The notes below the pieces were generated by a model. The model searched no databases. It saw only the letters and a program-made list of their open reading frames with translations, and was not told the origin of the DNA. A DNA stretch of 18,108 nt from assembly GCA_964590255.1 (NCBI GenBank), contig CAZPYA010000108.1, forward strand, positions 1 to 18,108, in the 5' to 3' direction. The translations under genes were made by a program, and so were the position numbers. Of this stretch, positions 14,692-18,108 are shown one piece after another; within the stretch, counting starts at the first letter, position 1, and every line of letters starts with the position of its first letter. The stretch comes from JAKIYB01 sp964590255 (GTDB lineage Bacteria > Armatimonadota > Hebobacteria > CAIYQO01).

Positions 14692-15642
14692 ATGCACATC
14701 CCCCTCTTAATCATCGTCGGGCCCACCGGATCGGGCAAAACGGATACCGCGGTGCTGACGGCGCAGGCCATCGGCGGCGAGGTGATCACGGCCGACTCCA
14801 TGCAGGTATACCGCGGCATGGACATCGGCACCGCCAAGCCCACGGCCGAGGAACGCCGCGGGGTGCCGCACCACCTCATCGACGTGGCCAATCCCGACGA
14901 GGACTATTCCGTGGCGCGCTACGTGGCGCAGGCCGACGCCGTCATCGCCGGCATCGTCGCCCGCGGGCGCGTGCCCATCGTCGCCGGGGGCACCGGCTTT
15001 TACATCAACGCGCTGGTCGACCGCTGGGAGTTTCCGCCGCGGCCCGCTGACCACGACTACCGCCGCCTGCTGGCCGCGCAGGCGGCCGCCGAGGGCGCCG
15101 AGGGCCTGCATCGGCAACTGCAACAGCTTGACCCCGCCACCGCCGAGCGCCTGCACCCCAACGACGTGAAGCGCATCATCCGCGCGCTGGAGGTGCACCA
15201 CCTCACCGGCAAGCCGCTCTCCGCCTTCGAGTACCGCCCCGGCGCCGGAGAACAGCGCGGTCCCTACCGCCCGCTGTGCTACGGCCTCACCCTGCCGCGC
15301 GAGATCTTGTATGAGCGGCTGGAGCGCCGCGTGTATGTCCAGCTCGAGGCCGGGCTGCTGGAGGAAGTGCGGCGGCTGCATGAGGCCGGCTACGGCCCCG
15401 AGCTGTCGGCGATGAAAGGCATCACCTACCGCCAGCTTCTCGGCTACCTGCGCGGCGAATACGATTTCCAGACCGCCATCGACCTGATGGTGCGCGACAA
15501 CCGCCGCTACGCCAAGCGCCAATACACCTGGTTCAAGGCCGACCCTCGCATTCGCTGGATCGACATCCTCGACGCCGGCGGCGCGGAGGGCGCGGCGGCG
15601 CAGGTGACGGCGGGCTGGCGGGCGTTTCTGGCAGGGGAATAA
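14692..15642 (+). CDS. miaA: tRNA dimethylallyltransferase MiaA
   Basis: The product is 316 residues, the usual family length. It transfers a dimethylallyl group to N6 of A37 in tRNAs that read codons starting with U, in the cytoplasm. Visible signatures are the P-loop GPTGSGKT (10-17), DSMQVYRGMDIGTAKPT (35-51, substrate and magnesium binding), GGTGFY (99-104), PNDVKRIIRALEV, and near the C-terminus MKGITYRQLLGYL and RRYAKRQYTWF, all diagnostic. ATG 14692 places the P-loop correctly; a TTG nine codons upstream lies inside the repeat arm and is rejected. There is no Shine-Dalgarno, since the inverted repeat occupies the leader. The permease gene begins 26 bp after the stop, so the two may be cotranscribed. 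The partner enzyme MiaB is not in the window. Confidence 0.97.
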   Translation: MHIPLLIIVGPTGSGKTDTAVLTAQAIGGEVITADSMQVYRGMDIGTAKPTAEERRGVPHHLIDVANPDEDYSVARYVAQADAVIAGIVARGRVPIVAGGTGFYINALVDRWEFPPRPADHDYRRLLAAQAAAEGAEGLHRQLQQLDPATAERLHPNDVKRIIRALEVHHLTGKPLSAFEYRPGAGEQRGPYRPLCYGLTLPREILYERLERRVYVQLEAGLLEEVRRLHEAGYGPELSAMKGITYRQLLGYLRGEYDFQTAIDLMVRDNRRYAKRQYTWFKADPRIRWIDILDAGGAEGAAAQVTAGWRAFLAGE

Positions 15643-15668
15643 TCGCCGCGCGCCGAACTACCTTCCCC

Positions 15669-16586
15669 ATGCTACCGCCGTCGCTACGCGCATTGCTGGC
15701 CGATCCCATGGGCGCCTCTCCCGTCTTTGTGCGGGAGTTCCGCTCGCGGATGCGCCATCCCTGGGCGTACTGGCTGCTGGTGGCCTACCTGGCGGTCATT
15801 ACCCCGGCGGGGTTGTACTTCCTCTATCAGTTCAATGCCCTCTTCGCCCGCGGTAACGGGGTCGAGGAGGTGCTGCGCAACAGCCAGCAGGTGGGGGTCA
15901 TCTTCGCGCTGGCGCTCTTTTCGGTCCAGTTCGTGCTGGTCACGCTGCTGGTGCCGGGGCTCACCTGCGCCGGCTTCACCACCGAGCGCGCCAAGCGCCA
16001 GTTGCTCTTCGTGCTGCTCACCCCGCTGCCGTCGCGCGGCATCGTCATCGGCAAGCTGCTCGCCAGCCTCTTCTACGTCATGCTGCTGCTGCTCGCCACC
16101 GTGCCGCTGTGCGCGCTCTCCAGCCAGTTCGGCGGCCTCAGCCCACTCGACCTTATCACCGGCTACGCGGCGCTCTTCGCCTACACCTACATGGTGGCGG
16201 CCTTCGGCCTCTTCGTCTCCGCCCGAGACCGCAGCGGCCTGCGCGCCGCGCTGTTCACCTACCTGGGGGTGTTGGCCGCCCCGGTGCTCTTCCCCTGCCT
16301 GCTGGGGCCGGTCAGCGGCCTCTACGCGCTGCTCGCTCAGCAGGATACCGTGCTTATCACCCACGTCGCCGCCAACGTCTCCATCCCCGCCGTCGCCGCC
16401 CCCTTCTCGCTGCTTTTCTGGCTGGCCGCCCAATGGTTCATCGCCGACACCGCCGCCGCCCTCGACGCCGAACGCCGCCTGTGGGGCACCTACGCCCCGC
16501 CCCTGCCCATCCAGGAGGACGAACCCGCGCCCGAACCGCCGCCCGTGGTGCCACCTTCGACTCCGCCGGAACCCCGACGGTGGTGA
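15669..16586 (+). CDS. ABC-2-type transporter permease subunit
   Basis: The product is 305 residues with about six hydrophobic segments (approximately 32-53, 76-97, 127-150, 160-184, 190-218 and 245-262). The N-terminal SPVFVREFRSRMRHPWAYW and the signature after the second segment, TTERAKRQLLFVLLTPLPSR followed by IVIGKLLAS, are typical of ABC-2 export permeases of the gliding/NosY-like kind. Such proteins need a separate ATPase, and none is encoded in this window. No clear Shine-Dalgarno precedes ATG 15669; with only 26 bp after miaA, translation may depend on readthrough from that gene. The last 40 residues form an acidic, proline-rich tail ending PRRW. The transported substrate cannot be inferred. 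Confidence 0.85.
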   Translation: MLPPSLRALLADPMGASPVFVREFRSRMRHPWAYWLLVAYLAVITPAGLYFLYQFNALFARGNGVEEVLRNSQQVGVIFALALFSVQFVLVTLLVPGLTCAGFTTERAKRQLLFVLLTPLPSRGIVIGKLLASLFYVMLLLLATVPLCALSSQFGGLSPLDLITGYAALFAYTYMVAAFGLFVSARDRSGLRAALFTYLGVLAAPVLFPCLLGPVSGLYALLAQQDTVLITHVAANVSIPAVAAPFSLLFWLAAQWFIADTAAALDAERRLWGTYAPPLPIQEDEPAPEPPPVVPPSTPPEPRRW

Positions 16587-16685
16587 CAGCCTCCGCTTTT
16601 CGCTAAAGAGATGTCGTCATCCCGTCAATGAGGGCACCATTCCTGTTCATGGCATATAGGAATCGCGCTGAACACACCGCATCAA

Positions 16686-16735
16686 GTCCCCTTCCAGGGG
16701 ACGTCGCTCGGTAGCCCGACCATTTATGGCCGGGC
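16686..16735. repeat. Double-hairpin extragenic repeat
   Basis: Two hairpins stand 11 bp apart. GTCCCCT/AGGGGAC (16686-16702) is perfect with a 3-nt loop. GCCCG-A-CCA/TGG-C-CGGGC (16714-16735) has one A-C mismatch and a 4-nt loop. The unit lies in the 294-bp spacer between the permease and oxidoreductase genes. There is no U tract, and the layout resembles dispersed double-hairpin repeats seen in several environmental phyla. The rest of the spacer holds a CCTCCGGAGG palindrome (16754-16763) and no gene. Confidence 0.6.
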
Positions 16736-16880
16736 GGGGGAATTCTGCCATTACCTCCGGAGGCTGCCACCTGTTTCTTGCCCATGCGATTGACTGCAAA
16801 GCAAGCGTGTTCAGGTGCGAGGTATTTTCCGCCGGGCGTGGAAAGAACACTCTATTCCATCTGTTCACGGGGGAAATGTC

Positions 16881-18068
16881 ATGCTGCGTCTCGGCGTAGT
16901 CGGCTTTGGCTGGCGCATCAGCGGGGTCATCAATCACATCCTGCGCACACTGGAACCCGACGCGCGGGTGGTGGGCATCGTCGACCCGGACGAACCGGGA
17001 GCGCGGGTGAAGCTGGCCGACGGCGATAAAGACGACGTCGTCTTTTACCCCTCGGTGGCCGAACTGGTGGGCAAGGGCAAGCTGGACGCGCTGCTGGTGG
17101 GCACGCGCTGCAACCTGCACGCGCCGTATGCTTGCGAGATTGCCCAATACGACCTGCCGCTGTACCTGGAAAAGCCGGTGGCGATCAGCATGGAGCAGGC
17201 GACGGCGCTGGAAGCGGCGTTCGAGGGGTCGCGCTGCCCGGTGGTGGTCAGCTTCCCGCTGCGCGTCTCGCCGCTGTGCGTATTGGCGCGGCAACTCCTC
17301 GCCGATGGCGCGGTGGGTCGGCCCGAGCATATCCTCGGCGTCAACTATGTGCCGTACGGCACCTGCTACTGGGACGCCGGCTACCGCGATTTTGCCATAA
17401 CCCAGGGGTTGTTCCTGCAGAAGGCCACCCACGACTTCGACTACATGATGTACCTGATGGACAGTCCCATCGTGAAGGTGGCGGCGATGGCCCAGTGGGG
17501 GCGCATCTTCGGCGGCAACAAGCCCGCCGGCCTCACCTGCGACACATGTGACGACGTCTTCACCTGCCCGGAAAGCCCGGCGAATCGCAAGCGCACCTGC
17601 AGCGGCGGCGACCTGAACCCGCACCCCTGCACCTTCGGCGAAGACTGCGGCGCGCCGGAGACGGGCACCAACGAGGACGCCTCCAGCGCGCTCATCGAGT
17701 TCGCCAACGGCGCCATGGGCGTCTATACGCAAGTCTTCTACACCCGCCGCGACGCCGGCACTCGCGGCGCCACGGTGAGCGGCTACGAGGGCACCGTCGG
17801 CTTCGACTGGTACACCGGCAACCTGAAGCGCGTGCGCCACTTCAACCCGTATAGCGATACGTCGAAAGGCGCCGAGGGCATGAGCCACTTCGGCGGCGAC
17901 GACGAACTCTGCCGCGACTTTTTGAACCTTATCCACGGCCGCGGCCCCAGCCGCACCCCCATCGAAACCGGCCTCCAGAGCGTCTACGCCTGCCTCGCCG
18001 CCAAGGAATCGGCGGAGACCGAGCGCTACGTGACCGTGCGGCAGGTGGGGCAGACGGCGGTGCGGTAA
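16881..18068 (+). CDS. Gfo/Idh/MocA-family NAD(P)-dependent oxidoreductase
   Basis: The product is 395 residues. ATG 16881 is preferred because the Rossmann fold begins immediately (LGVVGFGWRISG, residues 4-15) and GGGGGA lies 6 nt upstream; a start 22 codons earlier adds unrelated sequence. The EKP motif is at 97-99 (LYLEKPVAIS) and KATHDFD at 181-187 supplies the likely catalytic Lys/His region. Residues 220-256 hold six cysteines (220, 223, 229, 240, 250, 256) starting CDTCDD and containing TCPES. A related C-x-x-C...CP insertion occurs in a subset of this family and may bind metal. These enzymes oxidise or reduce sugars, inositols and similar polyols with NAD(P); the substrate here is unknown. 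Transcription is probably separate from the permease gene, given the 294-bp repeat-bearing spacer. Confidence 0.93.
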   Translation: MLRLGVVGFGWRISGVINHILRTLEPDARVVGIVDPDEPGARVKLADGDKDDVVFYPSVAELVGKGKLDALLVGTRCNLHAPYACEIAQYDLPLYLEKPVAISMEQATALEAAFEGSRCPVVVSFPLRVSPLCVLARQLLADGAVGRPEHILGVNYVPYGTCYWDAGYRDFAITQGLFLQKATHDFDYMMYLMDSPIVKVAAMAQWGRIFGGNKPAGLTCDTCDDVFTCPESPANRKRTCSGGDLNPHPCTFGEDCGAPETGTNEDASSALIEFANGAMGVYTQVFYTRRDAGTRGATVSGYEGTVGFDWYTGNLKRVRHFNPYSDTSKGAEGMSHFGGDDELCRDFLNLIHGRGPSRTPIETGLQSVYACLAAKESAETERYVTVRQVGQTAVR

Positions 18069-18082
18069 CCTCTCCCCCCGGC

Positions 18083-18105
18083 CCCCTCCCCTACATGGGG
18101 AGGGG
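18083..18105. repeat. GC-rich palindromic repeat at the right edge
   Basis: Perfect 9-bp arms CCCCTCCCC and GGGGAGGGG surround a 5-nt loop, 14 bp after the oxidoreductase stop. A C-rich lead (CTCTCCCCCCGGC) precedes it, as at 3661-3670. It may act as a transcript end, but the window stops before a T run could be seen. Confidence 0.65.
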
Positions 18106-18108
18106 AAG

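Noticed and set aside
16603..16785. 60-codon minus-strand frame between permease and oxidoreductase
   Set aside because: It is a translation of the double-hairpin repeat with no start signal.
16647..17936. 429-codon minus-strand frame antisense to the oxidoreductase
   Set aside because: The plus strand encodes an unmistakable Gfo/Idh/MocA protein; the minus frame is its shadow and runs into repeat DNA.
1..18108. tRNA, rRNA, CRISPR array, riboswitch, replication origin
   Set aside because: No cloverleaf, conserved rRNA segment, regularly spaced direct repeat or known riboswitch core was recognised by eye on either strand; a tRNAscan-SE, Infernal or CRISPR-finder run would be needed for certainty.

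Overview
This is an 18.1-kb piece of GC-rich bacterial chromosome with a 10-N assembly gap at 11761-11770, so it is a draft or metagenome scaffold. The gene content suggests an Armatimonadota-like or similar soil/sediment/thermal lineage: a secreted HEAT-repeat protein, a large secreted polysaccharide-lyase-like enzyme, multi-PAS kinases, a Gfo/Idh/MocA oxidoreductase with a cysteine cluster, and intergenic spaces full of G/C-rich palindromic repeats. That assignment is an inference from gene families, because there is no rRNA or other firm phylogenetic marker.

Layout. 1-491 holds no supportable gene, but it has a near-consensus minus-strand sigma-70-type promoter reading off the left edge into a hairpin-rich stretch. 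492-3598 (minus) is an exported HEAT-repeat protein split into two overlapping ORFs by what looks like one missing G. 3599-4073 is a repeat-rich spacer with a decayed IS3-type orfA remnant. 4074-7499 (minus) encodes a 1141-residue exported protein resembling alpha/alpha-toroid polysaccharide lyases. 7577-9205 and 9374 to about 11934 (both minus) are two paralogous PAS sensor histidine kinases; the second is interrupted by the gap near its N-terminus and is preceded by a promoter overlapped by two nested dyads. 12173-13363 (minus) is a lipoprotein with an EF-hand-like loop. From 13615 the genes run on the plus strand: an RDD-family membrane protein, miaA, an ABC-2 permease and a Gfo/Idh/MocA oxidoreductase, which ends in another GC-rich palindrome at the right edge.

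How they may work together. No classical multi-gene pathway is visible. The lyase-like protein and the oxidoreductase fit a carbohydrate-degrading lifestyle. The two kinases have no response regulator in the window and appear to be orphans. miaA (tRNA A37 prenylation) is housekeeping and lies 26 bp before the permease gene. I did not find a clearly undescribed multi-gene system. The best leads are the dyad-covered kinase promoter, the structured region behind the left-edge promoter, the lyase-like protein and the frameshifted HEAT gene.
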